NCBI GenBank assembly: GCA_035222895.1
Contig: JAVYIG010000064.1
Location: 671,001 to 735,000 of the forward strand
DNA from: Strongylocentrotus droebachiensis
Taxonomy: Eukaryota > Echinodermata > Echinoidea > Camarodonta > Strongylocentrotidae
DNA length: 64,000 bases
Reading direction: 5' to 3'
The position numbers were made by a program, and so were the translations under genes. The notes below the pieces were generated by a model, which ran no database searches, had not been told where the DNA came from, and worked only from the letters and a program-made list of their open reading frames with translations. How positions within the stretch are numbered: position 1 is the stretch's first letter; each line of letters starts with the position of its first letter. Of the stretch, positions 1 through 12,440 are shown one piece after another.

Positions 1-180
1 AGGCGGTAACTATTCAAAGAAGAAATATCTCCAGATTTGAATATTGGTACTACCCGAGCCTTTTTCGATTCACGTGGAACAACTCCTGTAGACAGGGATT
101 TGTTAATGATATCACAAAGAGACTCTGCGATAACATTCTTCGTCATCTTTTCGATTTTTCTGTGGCCCTCCACATACTTT
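1..180 (-). mobile_element. LINE reverse transcriptase fragment, cut by the window edge
   Basis: Read on the minus strand, this stretch encodes IINKSLSTGVVPRESKKARV followed by VPIFKSGDISSLNSYR. This is the segment at the start of the non-LTR reverse transcriptase domain (family pattern: 'NxSLxTGxxPxxWKxAxVxPIFKSGD...NYRP'). The frame is open back to about position 180 (LKYVEGHRKIEKM), beyond which the match fades. The normal Trp in the 'EWK' position is Ser here. The rest of the RT would lie to the left of position 1. A Jockey/CR1-type clade is likely. The copy is probably truncated and inactive. Confidence 0.75.
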
Positions 181-2248
181 AGTCCTGTTACTATTTTTGT
201 TTAAAGCACAACTAATTATTTCTTTGTGCCCCTCTCTCTTTCTTCATTCTTTTTCTAAATTCTTTCTCTTTACCTTCTTCCTTGCTATAGGGACGGCACA
301 ACTGCGATTTTTAATCTTTAACGCTCACTCGACCTGTTCTCTAACTTGTTTTTTTCCATACTCTGTATTTATATAATAATTTTTACATTGTAAATGCCTT
401 GTTCTTATTGTGTTTTTTTCTTTTTTCTTTTCCACTGTATACATGCACTTGAATGATGTACATTTTCATTTTTTTTTTATTGAGTGAAATAAATATATAA
501 ACAAACAAATAAATAATAATGAAAAATAAGCCATACCCCTCGGCAATTGACTCTTGAATGAATGAAACGCCGATAATACCATACAACAACAACAACTTGA
601 CAAGTTGATTGTTATCCCTGATAACTAGCCAAACAACTGCTTTCCAATCGCCGACATGCGGCAACCATTCGACAACTGCCCTGCAAACCGTCCACAACTG
701 ATCGCCAACTGTAAATTCTTGCAAATTGGTTTTCGATGGGCAGCTTTTTATTGTTGTCTGAAGTCGGCAACCCGTCGTACGTCTAGTGTGACTTAGGCTT
801 AACATTAGTACATGACCAATCCACTCTTTTTAAATGATTGCCCGTCTTTACTCATGACTTACAAACAGAAATGTTGTAAACTAATTGTAGGAAACGTAAT
901 ACCCTTTCAGATGATTAACGTTCGTACTTCACTTCAATTTAGCAATGGACATTTATGTAAGATAATGATGCGTTTCCTGTGAGTCCTTCACGTTTCTATT
1001 CCTGTTTTGTTTACTCTAGTTAAATGTTAAAGTAAGAAAAGATCCTGAAAACATGTCAATGGTCGAATATAATAGTTATTAGATATTTAGATAGCTTGAT
1101 TCATACATGTATACTCTAAACATTGATATATAATGACAATACTATACATGAACCCAGTCCTATTTCTCGTTGGAACAATGTGAGATTGAAAGTATCTAGT
1201 CCGTCTGTCACATTTACGTAAAAACAGCACAGCAAAAGTAAATCTCATGAAAGACAATTACAGTTCCTTGGTAAAATGTCCAAAAAGTGATTGCCATGAA
1301 CTAATAAGTATTGAATATTTAATGATTTATTTTGTGTGATACTGATGTAATATCACGTTCTCTTCAGTATCTGTGATGATGGTTTTCAGTTTCAGGAGAA
1401 ACAAGATGTATCGTAGTTCTCGAAATTTGAAGCTTTCAAATATATTTATTATTTCAATACTGCCAATCTGTTTTATATCGTGATTGTATCATATTGTATG
1501 ACAAATTTCAATATATTCAATATTAATATCTTGATGCAACGTTGAAAAAATATACTGTATATACTTTAATCCAAACACATGCAGTGCTCGGGTAACTTGT
1601 CTATTTATTTTCAATTTGCATTCCTTTATAAAAAGTTACGACGTTGTAAATTTGAGTATCAAATATTTGTTAGACCCTATATATTACACCTTTAAACCAA
1701 AGTTATCATCAATAAAATTTGTCGACATATCCATTATTTGTCTGACATTATTGTGAAAAGGAAATTATTTGGTGATATGCCAAAGAAACTCAGACGAAGG
1801 ATTGGGTGTATTTTAGGGATAATGGTATTATATATTTCAGTTTTATTGCTTGTTATATGATAAAAGGCGCGGAAACGTGAAATGTGGTTTATTATGCTGA
1901 ATCGAGCGATGTCAAGTTTTAAGAATAACATAAAATAAAGACACAAAGCATTATGTATGCTTTCAACCATTCTAGCACCTGATAATAAAAATTGCAAAAA
2001 CATAAAACCAGCCCTCGATAGTAAAGTGCCTAGCATAACGAATCCCTCCATAATATTTGGTATATGGTACTCTTGTTGGTATTATTGGTGCAATATATAT
2101 ATGCAAGTTTAATAAACATTTCTAAAATGATCTCGTATATGTATTTTTTATCATGTTGATGTGGATTTAATTAACGCAAGTGAATCTTAATACACAAACT
2201 TGATCTACTTGCAGAATAAAAGTATGATAATAATTTGAAAAACAGACT
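181..2248. other. Gene-free AT-rich stretch
   Basis: Only short open frames without family resemblance are present, on both strands. Base composition is AT-rich with no clear repeat beyond short T runs near 410-480. I see no gene. Confidence 0.6.
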
Positions 2249-2326
2249 ATAGTGAATAGCTGTATATATAGTGAATAGCTGTATATATAGTGAATAGCTG
2301 TATATATAGTGAATAGCTGTATATAA
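2249..2326. repeat. Minisatellite, 19-bp unit, four copies
   Basis: The unit ATAGTGAATAGCTGTATAT is repeated four times head to tail with no visible mismatch, except at the last unit's edge where it runs into unique sequence. The unvarying copies point to recent expansion. Confidence 0.9.
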
Positions 2327-2623
2327 AACAAAGAAAAGCACAACTTTACCTGGAAATCTTACTGTTGAATTCTCAAACGGATGGACTAAATAATTTATTT
2401 AATTTACTTAATTTTGTAATTGTATGCTTAAAAATAAAGTTGAGTACTGGTCACGCGGTCACTTTGTGAAGGAAAAAACTGTTTTGAAAGACTCTGTCCA
2501 AAATGGTGTTTGCGCTAAGTTGAATGACCGCTTTTTCAAATAGACTGAAAAAATCCAGCAAAATCCAACATACAACAATCAAACAAATCATATCAATATA
2601 GTTGCTAAACAATAATCATGATC

Positions 2624-2677
2624 ATCACGGCCAAAATCTTTGGGAAAGATCACGGCTAAAAACTTGGGGCAGATACT
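2624..2677. repeat. Short local tandem duplication (unit about 27 bp, two copies)
   Basis: GATCATCACGGCCAAAATCT and GATCACGGCTAAAAACTT follow each other with a few differences, suggesting an old slippage duplication. Confidence 0.55.
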
Positions 2678-2833
2678 GCTCATAATGTTCATAATGTAAG
2701 ATGAATAAATAGGCTTGGTACTCACCCTAGACTGTTCGTTTCGATAACAAATTATGCCTACTACAAGATAAAGACAGAAAGAGAGAGAGAGAGTGATATA
2801 GTAAAGGTTGCAAATAAGTGTAGTTAATCAAAT

Positions 2834-2844
2834 AGAGGGAGGGA

Positions 2845-2896
<52 letters not shown>

Positions 2897-2920
2897 AGGA
2901 GATAGAGAGAGAAGAGAAGG
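2834..2920. repeat. (GA)n purine tract
   Basis: Nearly uninterrupted GA dinucleotides on the plus strand, flanked by GGGA and GAAG variants. Open frames across it (Ser/Leu-rich on the other strand) are artefacts of the repeat. Confidence 0.95.
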
Positions 2921-3022
2921 TGAAACATCAAAATGTATGGTCTTGCACAGACCTTCTACCATATAATGTTTGACGTAGGCATGTTGGGGGAAATGGCGCC
3001 GATGTTCCATCAGAACCTTATG

Positions 3023-3450
3023 ACCCCCCCCCCCCCCCCCCACCCCACCCCACCCCCTAACTGAGCCAGTCTGGGGAAATTGCGCGATTGAAGAAAAAAA
3101 AGAAACAAAGAAATTATATACATGATTCATATTCGTGCGGGAAAAAAAATGGGATAGGAAAATGCTTGATCCGCCGGGGTCAGAAGAACCAGGATGATAC
3201 TGTGAGGGGGGGGGGGGGGGGGGGGGTGGGGGGGGGGGAGTAGAATAATTCTCACAAATTGCCAACATTTAGGGGGTGGTTTTTACCGATTGGGTTTCAA
3301 AAGGGCGCATCAACTTTATCAATCACGGCACTAAGGGAGGGGGGGGGGTTATTAAAAACACTTTGAGGGCTAGTGTCCCTAAGGCATTTCTTATGGGTTG
3401 TATTAAAATGAGGGGGCACGTGCCCCCTTTGCTCACCCCCCGCCCCCCTC
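3023..3450. repeat. Cluster of poly-C and poly-G runs
   Basis: A C run with A interruptions (3023-3058) is followed by a long G run (3205-3239), a second G run (3336-3348) and a C-rich patch (3420-3450). The C and G runs could pair with each other on one strand, and the G runs could form G-quadruplexes. Such runs are prone to length error in sequencing. Confidence 0.9.
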
Positions 3451-4903
3451 CCGATCCGCCAGTGATCGTGTGGGTCAAGGCTAATACTTGTCAACCGACT
3501 ATCCTTCCTTGACCATAAACTTTGTTATGGATCCGGACACTTAGCAGAAAGAACGGATTGGGTTAATTTGTCTAGACAATGTGCTTTTTGAGGACAACGT
3601 TATCACTTTGTGCCATGATCATATAAAATAAGACTACTAACAGTTTTTCCAATATTCTCGCTTCATTTCGCCATAGTCACGACGCTATATACATCAGTAT
3701 TTTGCCCGTTCCTTTATTTGTTCTTTAACATTACTTGATTTGATTTCTGTATACACCTAAAATGAGATGAAATGGAAGGAGGAAATGGAAAGGGAAACAA
3801 GGAATGATCAAGATTGAGAAGGTTGTGTACAGATTAAAGTTCAAGTTTGAAAATCAAGAATGTGGTTCTGGTGGGAACGGTTGGTATTCTTCGGTTAAGC
3901 AGTTCTGAAAAGCTTCTGACTACAGTATTATTTCGTGAAAAGAAGTATATATGTCTCGGCGCGTGTCAAATAGCGTGCTCTTTTCATTGTCAGGAGATTA
4001 AACTTTCAATTATTATTCAGAACATTCAAATTATTAGTGCAGATTATTCTATCGCATACGAACACAAATATGGACAATTTCTTTTCTAAGTTGCAAAATT
4101 TGTTCATAAGAAAGGTAAGATATTAAATTAAAACGCTTAATACATAGCTTGATATTGTTCCTCATGGGTAGGATTAAAAAAAAATATTCCTGGTAGTGGT
4201 CGTTTTCTTCTCTACCTACTTCAGCTATTATCATCTTCGAACCCCCCCCCCCCCCCCCATTCCTCCGTATCATTTATCTACGAATCCTTGTTCTCCTTCT
4301 ATCACTATACTCATAATATGTAACAAGAACATTCATGAATGAATTTATAATGTACTTTAAAGATCGTATGCATTATGGAATATACCAGCTTTGCAAGATG
4401 ACAGTGTACATACAGATTGTAAAAAATTGAAGAAAGATTGAAAATAATAAATATGAAAAAAACAATGATTATAAATGTAAACAGAGGAGAGAAAAGAGAA
4501 AAGAAGAAAGGGATAGGGAGTCGTGAGCCACATGAGAAGGAGGTGGTAATCCAACTACCACAAGAGCTCAAAACAAAATAAACAGACTTTTAAAGTAAAA
4601 TTACATATTTGCATTGGCTACGCCTCTCGTTTGCACCAAATCCCCTTTAATATGTATTTTTTTCCTTTTAAATTCAGACTCAGCCCGTTTTCATCGCGTG
4701 ACTCAACGAGGCTCGCCTGAATCCCCGGCCAAGGGACGATCATCGTAAAAACCTCTCCTACACAATCCGTGAAAATCTTCATTATGTTGCTGAACAGAAA
4801 AATATTTCCTGCAATTTCTCGCCTGTCTTTTACGACCAATTTATCACTATTCGGAGTTGGTCACAAAGAAACATGCCGACCGTGGCTCCGAGTTAGCTTA
4901 GAA
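3451..4903. other. Gene-free stretch with a poly-C run at 4242-4258
   Basis: No open frame here resembles a known protein. A 17-base C run lies at 4242-4258 and an A/G-rich segment at 4440-4510. Nothing else was recognised. Confidence 0.55.
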
Positions 4904-4939
4904 CCCCCCCCCCCCCCTCTCCTCCTTGTTCTTGGCTTC

Positions 4940-4970
<31 letters not shown>

Positions 4971-5131
4971 CCTCTCTCTCTCTCTATCTCTTTCATTCTC
5001 TCTCTCTCTCTCCCGCTCTCCCTTGTCTTTTTCTTCTCTGTCTCTCTCTATTCTCTTTCTCTCTCTCCTCTCTCCCTCTCTCTCTCTCTCACTCCCTGTC
5101 TCTCTCCCTCTCTTCTCCCTTCTCATTTCTT

Positions 5132-5169
<38 letters not shown>

Positions 5170-5350
5170 CTCTTTTTTCTTCTTCTCCCTCTCCCTCTCT
5201 CTTTCTTGCTCTCGCTCTCTTTTCTTTCTTATTTCCTCTCTCTCTTTGTCTCTCCCTTCTCTTTCTTTTTTTCTCTCTCTAACTCTCTGTCTCTGTCTCT
5301 GTCTCTGTCTCCCTCTCTCTTTCTTCCTATCTCTCTATTTCTCTTTCTGC
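4904..5350. repeat. Poly-C run followed by a long (CT)n tract
   Basis: About 14 C residues are followed by some 430 bp of nearly pure pyrimidine, mostly TCTC with TTTC and CCCT variants. The long open frames in all three plus frames (Ser/Leu/Phe only) exist because CT repeats contain no stop codons; they are not genes. Confidence 0.95.
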
Positions 5351-6060
5351 ACTGGAATAATCCAGCTAGGCCTTAATATTTTATTTTTTATTTTTCAATC
5401 AACACAAATCAATATGAATGTGAGCATTTTAATGAACATTGCTAACGTTATGACACATTCCTTATCAATGAGGAATAAGGGTCTATATCATATAAATAAC
5501 AAAAACAACAATACAAGTGACATGGACGTGAACGAGTGATGGTATATGAGCTACAGGGAGATAAACATTGTTGAAGGGTGTTTTAGGGGTATTTATGACA
5601 TTTTAAAGGTCTACTAGGGACTGATTGGATAATGAATTAAAGATCATACTCATCATCAGCGGATTATAGAATAACGCTCATGATTTTTTTAAATATGGAA
5701 GCAGGCAAAAGTTCACCACAATCTCTATTATTCGACAGAGTAAAATTAATCAATATACAGCATATACATTTTGGAAAAATTAATTTTTGTTTGGTTGAAT
5801 TTAATTGATACAGTTGTACATTCATATATAATTTATAACGAAAAACTGTTCCATCCCGTTAACACAAATGAGGCGTGGTCGCCGGTTTGAGAAAAAAAAA
5901 TATACACAGATTTTAAAAACTAGATGTTATATCCTTAGAAAAAAGAGGAAAAGGGGAAAATGGCGGAGGAAAGGATGGTAAAGATAAATGGAGAAGAAAA
6001 TAGAGCGGGATCTTCTCCCGCTCTTTAGTCCAAACTCTGCAATTATTAATTCGAATTTCA
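5351..6060. other. Gene-free AT-rich stretch
   Basis: No coding resemblance or clear repeat found. Confidence 0.5.
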
Positions 6061-6390
6061 TTGACCAAGTAAGATCGGTACCCCCATTATACTATGACTT
6101 AGTGGGTATGGCGGCCAGGTATTATCTATGAGGTTTCGTTGTGCCGACTGCGTGTGGCACGCGTATGATTTGGTGTTGTTGTAAGGGGGCTGGAGCCCCC
6201 AGCCCAAGTCCATTAACCCCCACCCCCTCCAACTTATCAAAGCCGACGTTACCCCCCTGCCAATGGTGTAGCGGTACCTATAAACGAACCCTGAGATGAT
6301 GATTGCGGGTATGACACTGGGATAATATTTATGAGGTTTCGTTGTGCCGAGTGTGACACGCGTATGATTTGGTGTTGGTGTATGGGGAAT
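6061..6390. repeat. Diverged direct repeat, two copies about 204 bp apart
   Basis: The blocks 6118-6186 and 6322-6386 share TATGAGGTTTCGTTGTGCCG, then an ACACG/GCACG segment and CGTATGATTTGGTGTTG. Weaker similarity (CGGTACC, GGGTATG) extends about 60 bp upstream of each block, so the original unit was perhaps 125-200 bp. This is an old local duplication of unknown nature. Confidence 0.7.
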
Positions 6391-9300
6391 TGGATCTGGA
6401 AATTAATGAAGTCAGTTGCTACGATTTATCTCACCCTCGTTCCCACACGGATTACAAACCAAACCAAATACCCTCACCAGAGAGAACAATTAGCTTGCTG
6501 AACTTGACCCGAAGATACTGAAAGAAAGGAAACAACAAACAAGAAAGAAAGAAAAGAAATCCTGCTTCGTTCATTTGATTTGTTGTGATTTCAGAGTTAG
6601 CGACCTATGATTTTATGTTCCAAATACTTCCAAAATAAATGTTGTATTGTGTATGAAATTGAAGTATCAGGAAAATCATATCTTTATTTATCCCCATAAT
6701 ATATTACCCGCTCTTTGCTGTTTCTATTTCTTATATCTACTTCTATCTCGAGTTTTATGTTCATATGATACGTACCTTCGTATTGTTACTGTATTGTTTT
6801 GTACATTTTCCAAACATCATTCGGGTTTTTTTATCAAAATCTTGCAATGAAATGTACAATCCATTTCTTTATCCAACTGTTTATGCTTTTTTTCTTCCAA
6901 TCATATACATCTACTTGCGAAGTAACATGAACTTGTTTATACTTGTTTCCATTCATCATCTACAAAGCATGATATATACAAATGGTTTATGATTGGGGCA
7001 ATGTGCTAGATTTATATAAGCAGGGAGCCCATCTCCCTGAAATGTTAATGTGGGAAGTACACCCAGATATAAAGTTTGTTTTTTAAGAAAAGCAGTAAAA
7101 TAAGAAAAACAAATTGTTGAAAGTTTGAGCAATATGAGATTGAAAATAGAAAAGTTATGCATTTTTATGTTTTCATGAGTGGAACACAAATTGGCCACAC
7201 TTTGCCGTATCTTGTCAGTTCCTCTCTAATTCGCTCTGTACTTCAAATAATCTTAGTTATTGATGTTGGATTAGATTTGTGTAATCCCGGGGTTGTATAA
7301 ACACATATATGCAATAATTATATTTAGGGTGATTGTATAAAAGCACATTTTTCTTATTGGGAACATATATATTTTTAAAGTCTTTTAGTACAGGGGAAAT
7401 GGGAGGAGACCTCGCAAGAAACGTGTCTTGGTACAATGTTGTGGCGGTGTATCCCGCAAAATACAGAGGTAATGTAAAATCGAAAACTCCCCTAGATACA
7501 CTCTCTCATGCCCCCCCCCCCCCACCCCCTCCCCCATTCCCATCCTCCACCGCCCATCATTGTCGGTACTGAAATCTATACCATTATTATAAATGTAGGT
7601 AGCAATGGGTGCTTAAGTTTTGAAGAAATAGATTGAAATACTTCTTGGGGAGACCCTCGCCTTTGCGTAACTATGGCACATGCGCACTGGGCTGTTTACC
7701 TTTCGCCCGCTTAGCTTTTGTTTTAGCTGAGGTGTAACCAAAAGAGTTAAAATTTCACGAGATTCACCGATTTCACACGGAAGTATACTGTACCGTATTA
7801 TGAAATAGTTACAGTTTTATCTGTACCTAGATTATAATCCCTATATACCAGCTTATGAATATGACACAGTTTTTTTTAAACATTGTGTGCCTTCCTTATC
7901 CGAAACAAATGACTGACACTATAATTATATGCAAATATTTCAGTCAGCTAAAAAAAAAAGCATGACGCCTTGATTTTTTCGAACTTTATGGCATTCACCT
8001 TCTTTGGATTTTATTCTACATCTGGCTTTTTATTGGTTAAAGATTACAATTCTAAATAACCCCTTTAGTAGAGGGATTGTTAATAGTATTGCCATTGATA
8101 TTATTGTTAATATTATTATTATCATATTATATATTGCAATTATCACTATTTTGTATTATTAATAGTATCATTATTATAATTTATAGTCATCATTATTATA
8201 AATGTGAGGTTTAAGAGTACACGGTTTACTACCGTGAGCTATTCATAAGCTGGCTTAGGTATTATAATCTATTCTAGATACATTTAAAACTGTGACTTTT
8301 TTTATAATATACGGTACAGTATATCACCTTGTGAAAATGGTGAATCGGGTGCAAATCTATATTTTTCAACATTTCAGGCCAGAATATTGATTATATTCAT
8401 GATGGCCATTACAGGAAATTAAAGGAAATAGAAAAGAACAGCTGCTAGCAGTGACCACACACTAGATTAATAAAAATGGATCATTTTGAAAAGTAAAATT
8501 CTTAAAGTTGGAAGTTAAATAATCCCCGCCCCCTAAACCTCTTCTAAACGTACGGTAATAACAACACATCTATCGCAAAATCTGAAATAAGGACGATGAT
8601 TGAGTCAAAATTGAATCCTGAGCAAAAAGATGATAATAACATCAATCAGGGACAATCTCGAGTTTCCACTATACCACCAGAAGTAGCGTGTTTTTTCTTT
8701 CTTCTTCTTCTTCTTCTTTTTGTCTGCTACTTTATGCCACGTTATGGCATTAACGCTATGCCATTATATAGAAGTACATATCGTCTAACATAATCCCTTT
8801 TCAAGTTTTTCGGAATTTTGCAGATTAGAGGGTGAATGATTGAGTAACGTCAAATTTTGAATTGTGTAAAATTCGACCAATTGCTCAGAAAAAGAGTCAG
8901 AAGAGTCGATAACGGTCTAGACTTTCCTTTGAACCCGATCACAAATGCTTTCGAAAACTCAACCGGAGGACAGTATCATTACTCTATTACCAACAAGCTA
9001 TATTTTTCTCCTTCATTTCATTTTCAATTTTACTTAGTCTTTTTTCCACAATTAACTACTTCTACTTCTACGACGATACTCAGCAGGATCCATAAGTCAG
9101 GATGTAGATTAGCGATCCAAAGTGATGTAATAAATTCATGTACTTTTATTACAAAATGATTATGATTATCATTATTATTTATTGTAAACAAAGCTGCCAA
9201 TGTGTAACATTAAATGGTGTAATATGAAAGCTAAACCGAACCTTGTATATCCCATACAAATCATGTGCGAATGACGCAAGCCGTCGTTATGTTCTCCAAT

Positions 9301-9391
9301 GTCACTAGGTAATCCTCAGGCAAGGCTACTAAATTTGGCCTAGGTTAATTTATGAAAGTCTTTGCGATTCTGTTCTGGACTTTTCAAACCT
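6391..9391. other. Gene-free stretch with poly-C (7511-7535) and ATT-rich DNA (8100-8200)
   Basis: No gene recognised. A C run with A/T interruptions is at 7511-7535. ATT/ATA-rich microsatellite-like sequence is at about 8100-8200, and a short (TTC)n tract is at about 8697-8720. Confidence 0.55.
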
Positions 9392-9670
9392 CTAAAGCAG
9401 GGATCCCACTTAGCCGAGTTGGAGCCTCGAGTTGTGGCGAGCTGGCGCGCTCTTATGGCAAGCAGTTATATCATTAAAACATAATTCTTGATATCAAGAA
9501 TTCAATTCTTGATATCACGAAATCGAATTCTTGATATCAAGAATTACCATTGCTTTACAACCTAAAATTATTTCTTGATATCAATTAATAATAAAACGGC
9601 TTGCCATAAGATCGCGCCAGCTCGCCACAACTCGAAGTTCCAACTCGGCTAAGTGGGAGCCCTGCTTTAG
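9392..9670. mobile_element. Non-autonomous DNA transposon (MITE), 279 bp, hAT-like ends
   Basis: The terminal inverted repeats are about 72 bp. The left arm begins CTAAAGCAGGGATCCCACTT and the right arm's complement begins CTAAAGCAGGGCTCCCACTT; I count about four mismatches over 72 bp. The interior carries several palindromes around TTCTTGATATCAAGAA. If the true end is CAGGG, the 8 bp outside it (CTCTAAAG left, CTTTAGGG right) agree at five of eight positions and fit the nTnTAnAn target bias known for hAT elements. The hAT assignment is inference. The element has no coding capacity. Confidence 0.8.
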
Positions 9671-11389
9671 GGAATCGATCCTGATTATGGAAACGTCCTA
9701 ACTAACAACATCTTGATTGAATATAATTTCTCTTTTCCGACGCAAAGAGAAAATATTTTCTTTGAAATAAAATGAAGAAAAAGGAGATGAAGAAGAAAAA
9801 AGAGGAACGTAGGTGGTTGATGTTCAAACCATAGAATTGTAGTCGCTGTATGATTGCCCGGTCATAGAATACTAGAAGAGACCCGTTAAGACACAGTGCA
9901 GATTGCCTTTTTGCTGGGACATCCCGGGAGACTAACAGTCCACGTGACTAAAATACCGGCTTTCGCAGGAGCATCAGTCGAAAACACAAAAGAAGCAAAA
10001 TGTGAGCGACATTAAATATTCAACAAACCATCAATCAGAAAAACTAATTATTTCATCTCATACGCATTATACGAGGAAGGCCGTGCCCACTTTTATCACC
10101 TTAGTATCAGGTATAACAGCCAATCTACATGTTTTCTATCTATTTGGGGACGAGGCTGTGAGAGGGACGTGAAACAGCGTGAGGAAATGTCGGGCGGCAA
10201 CAAAACGAAGATTTTTTGATATTCCTACTTGCCGGCCCCCACTTGACCCTATTTATGACTTTACTCACCAAGTTAGCGATTAAAAGACAGTAAAGGGATG
10301 TAAGGGTGCTATACCCCGAACCAGCACCTTGCCAGATTCCATAAAACGTAGTTAACATCGTCATTAAAAGGGCCATGCACTTTTTACAATTAAAACTCAT
10401 CACAAGTTTGAACGGATGTAATATTATGACCAGTCACGGATGAATAAAGCGTACTGTTTAATATTTTGATACTAGCTTGGTCATAGTTTATATAGCTTTA
10501 TATAAATGGTAACCAACATACCATTTTAACGTAATTCGAAAACGTACACGTTTAATATAAACATTTGTTTTCTTTGTCCGTTATTCTCTTTACTTCAAAC
10601 TTGGAATGGGTTTTGACATTTTCCCCTATTAGCTGTCCATTGTACTCTTTTTATACTCTGGTTATTATACCATTTTTCGAAATTTTGGTAAGTTCTTCCA
10701 TTAATCATATATACTATTTTCGTCATTTTGTAATCATCATTTAATAAATACAAGAAACGCAACCTCTCCAATAGTGCTAATCTTGACGATATGAAGAAAT
10801 TAAAGGGAATTCACTTCTAAGGAATAAATAGTGTACATGTAGGTATCTATCCCTTTTTTCTCAGAATAAAACTTTCTGACAGGGAGTATTATTGTCGCCG
10901 TGCAAGCCCTTATTCCTATAATGCCATGCTAAGTTCCCTTAATACCAGTGTTGTAAATAAACAGTTGGTATTAATAAAGTTTGACCAGCGTGTGCCACTA
11001 ATTTTTTTTTTTATTGCAAACTGTCATGAAATAAATGTTACTGTTGAGTATGTTTTAGTTGTTATGTACGTAATGAAAAGGGGACAAAAGAAAAGTTTTT
11101 ACTGATGCTTTTCATGTGTTTTAAAAGTTAACAAATAGTAAAAAGATATAAATATTGTGAATGTAACCTCGTATGTTGTTAAGCATGTAATTATGTATTG
11201 ATTATCCGGGTGACGTAATTAAAGCTCACGTTCTCCAATGCGAATATAACAACAGTTTCGTCTGCGTTCAGTCAATCAGTGTATGTTTTTAAATTTCACT
11301 AAAAACATAAAGAGCTAGAACTGCAATTTATTGTAATATAACGATATACATGAATTGATAATCGTATTTTCTACGTCACAGATAAAAGA
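9671..11389. other. Gene-free AT-rich stretch
   Basis: No coding resemblance and no clear repeat noticed. Confidence 0.5.
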
Positions 11390-11690
11390 GCCTCTCTTGT
11401 GCTAGAAGTCTGTAGCATCTCGGATAGTGGAGAGAGAAAGGCCGAAAAGGGCCGAAAAAATGGCGCCTGGACGGTCATACATGAGTAATTTTAGAAAACA
11501 AAGAGTTTGGAAAGCACAATGGGATGCCGAAGACTATGCTTACGAAGTTTGGAAAGAATCGGAATAGAAGAACAGACCTAAAAAGTCTAAACAAGTACTG
11601 CGAACAAAACGAATTAAATTTGGGAGAAAGAAGAACACGTTGACACGCGTTCTGGCCTAAACTGCCTTCCATACTAACATAATAAGGCAG
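11390..11690 (+). repeat. Upstream duplicated block, copy A, with a possible 35-codon ORF
   Basis: This block and 12190-12440 share an ancient duplication: ATAGTGGAGA, then A/G-rich sequence, then ATGGCGCCTGGACGG (copy B: ATGGCCCCTGGACGG), and further matches downstream such as TATGCTTACG/TATGCATACG and ACTGCGAACAAAACGAA/ACTGCGTGCAAAACAAA. In copy A the shared ATG (11460) opens a 35-codon frame (MAPGRSYMSNFRKQRVWKAQ..., stop at 11565-11567). The frame stays open again after the stop for about 30 codons (NRPKKSKQVLRTKRI...). The high Trp, Lys and Arg content looks more protein-like than its surroundings, but I recognise no family. Confidence 0.45.
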
Positions 11691-12189
11691 ACCATTTTTC
11701 AATTAAGATTTATTCAAAACTGTATTATGTAAACATATACTGGGTCTGGTATTATTTGAAAAGGGAATTTCATTGCAAATTGAAGTTGTTTCGAAAATTT
11801 CTTGATTTTCAACATCAATGTTTGCAATGTCGGTCAGTAGTATAGGGTATAAGTCTTTTGATATGGATGGAAAGAATGTTTCTTAAAGTATCTAAATACA
11901 AATAAAAAAGGGTACGGGTTTTATGATAGAGCTACGGCCATTTTCAGCTATTAAGAGGGCGGTATTGGCATCATGCGTAAAACCCTGGTGGGTGAAATTC
12001 ATCATTGATGTGTGCAACGTTAAGATAAAGATACTCTAAAAGTTTTAAACAATTTATTTAAAAAATGTTAACGATTTGTAACGGGAGTCAATCTCGGACT
12101 TAACTTAAGGGTATGAATATGACAATTTTGAGGGCAGGTTATGCATACCAGATTGAAGAGAATTCCTTGGGTTATCTATAATTCGTTAA

Positions 12190-12440
12190 AAGTAGACCCT
12201 GGCATAGTGGAGACACGACGGCAGATAAAAGGGCATGACAACGGAACCAAAATTTACAAATGGCCCCTGGACGGCCCTATACATTGGCGATTTCGGAATA
12301 TGAATACGGAATGCTAACAAATATGCATACGCTATTTTAAATTAATATAAGAAACTGCGTGCAAAACAAATGGAAATTCCAGGAAGATCGAGACGAATAA
12401 AAAAAAAATAGTATTCAAGACGCGAACAAGAACTGGGCAT
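12190..12440 (+). repeat. Upstream duplicated block, copy B
   Basis: Diverged partner of 11390-11690, about 780 bp downstream in the same orientation. It shares the ATGGCCCCTGGACGG start, but its frame soon departs from copy A and ends after 26 codons. Coding conservation is therefore not supported. It may be a dispersed repeat or an old local duplication upstream of the Hox promoter. Confidence 0.45.

Noticed and set aside
4904-5539. Long Ser/Leu/Phe-rich open frames, up to 256 codons
   Set aside because: They lie on a (CT)n tract that cannot make stop codons; composition is purely repeat-driven and frames are open in several phases.
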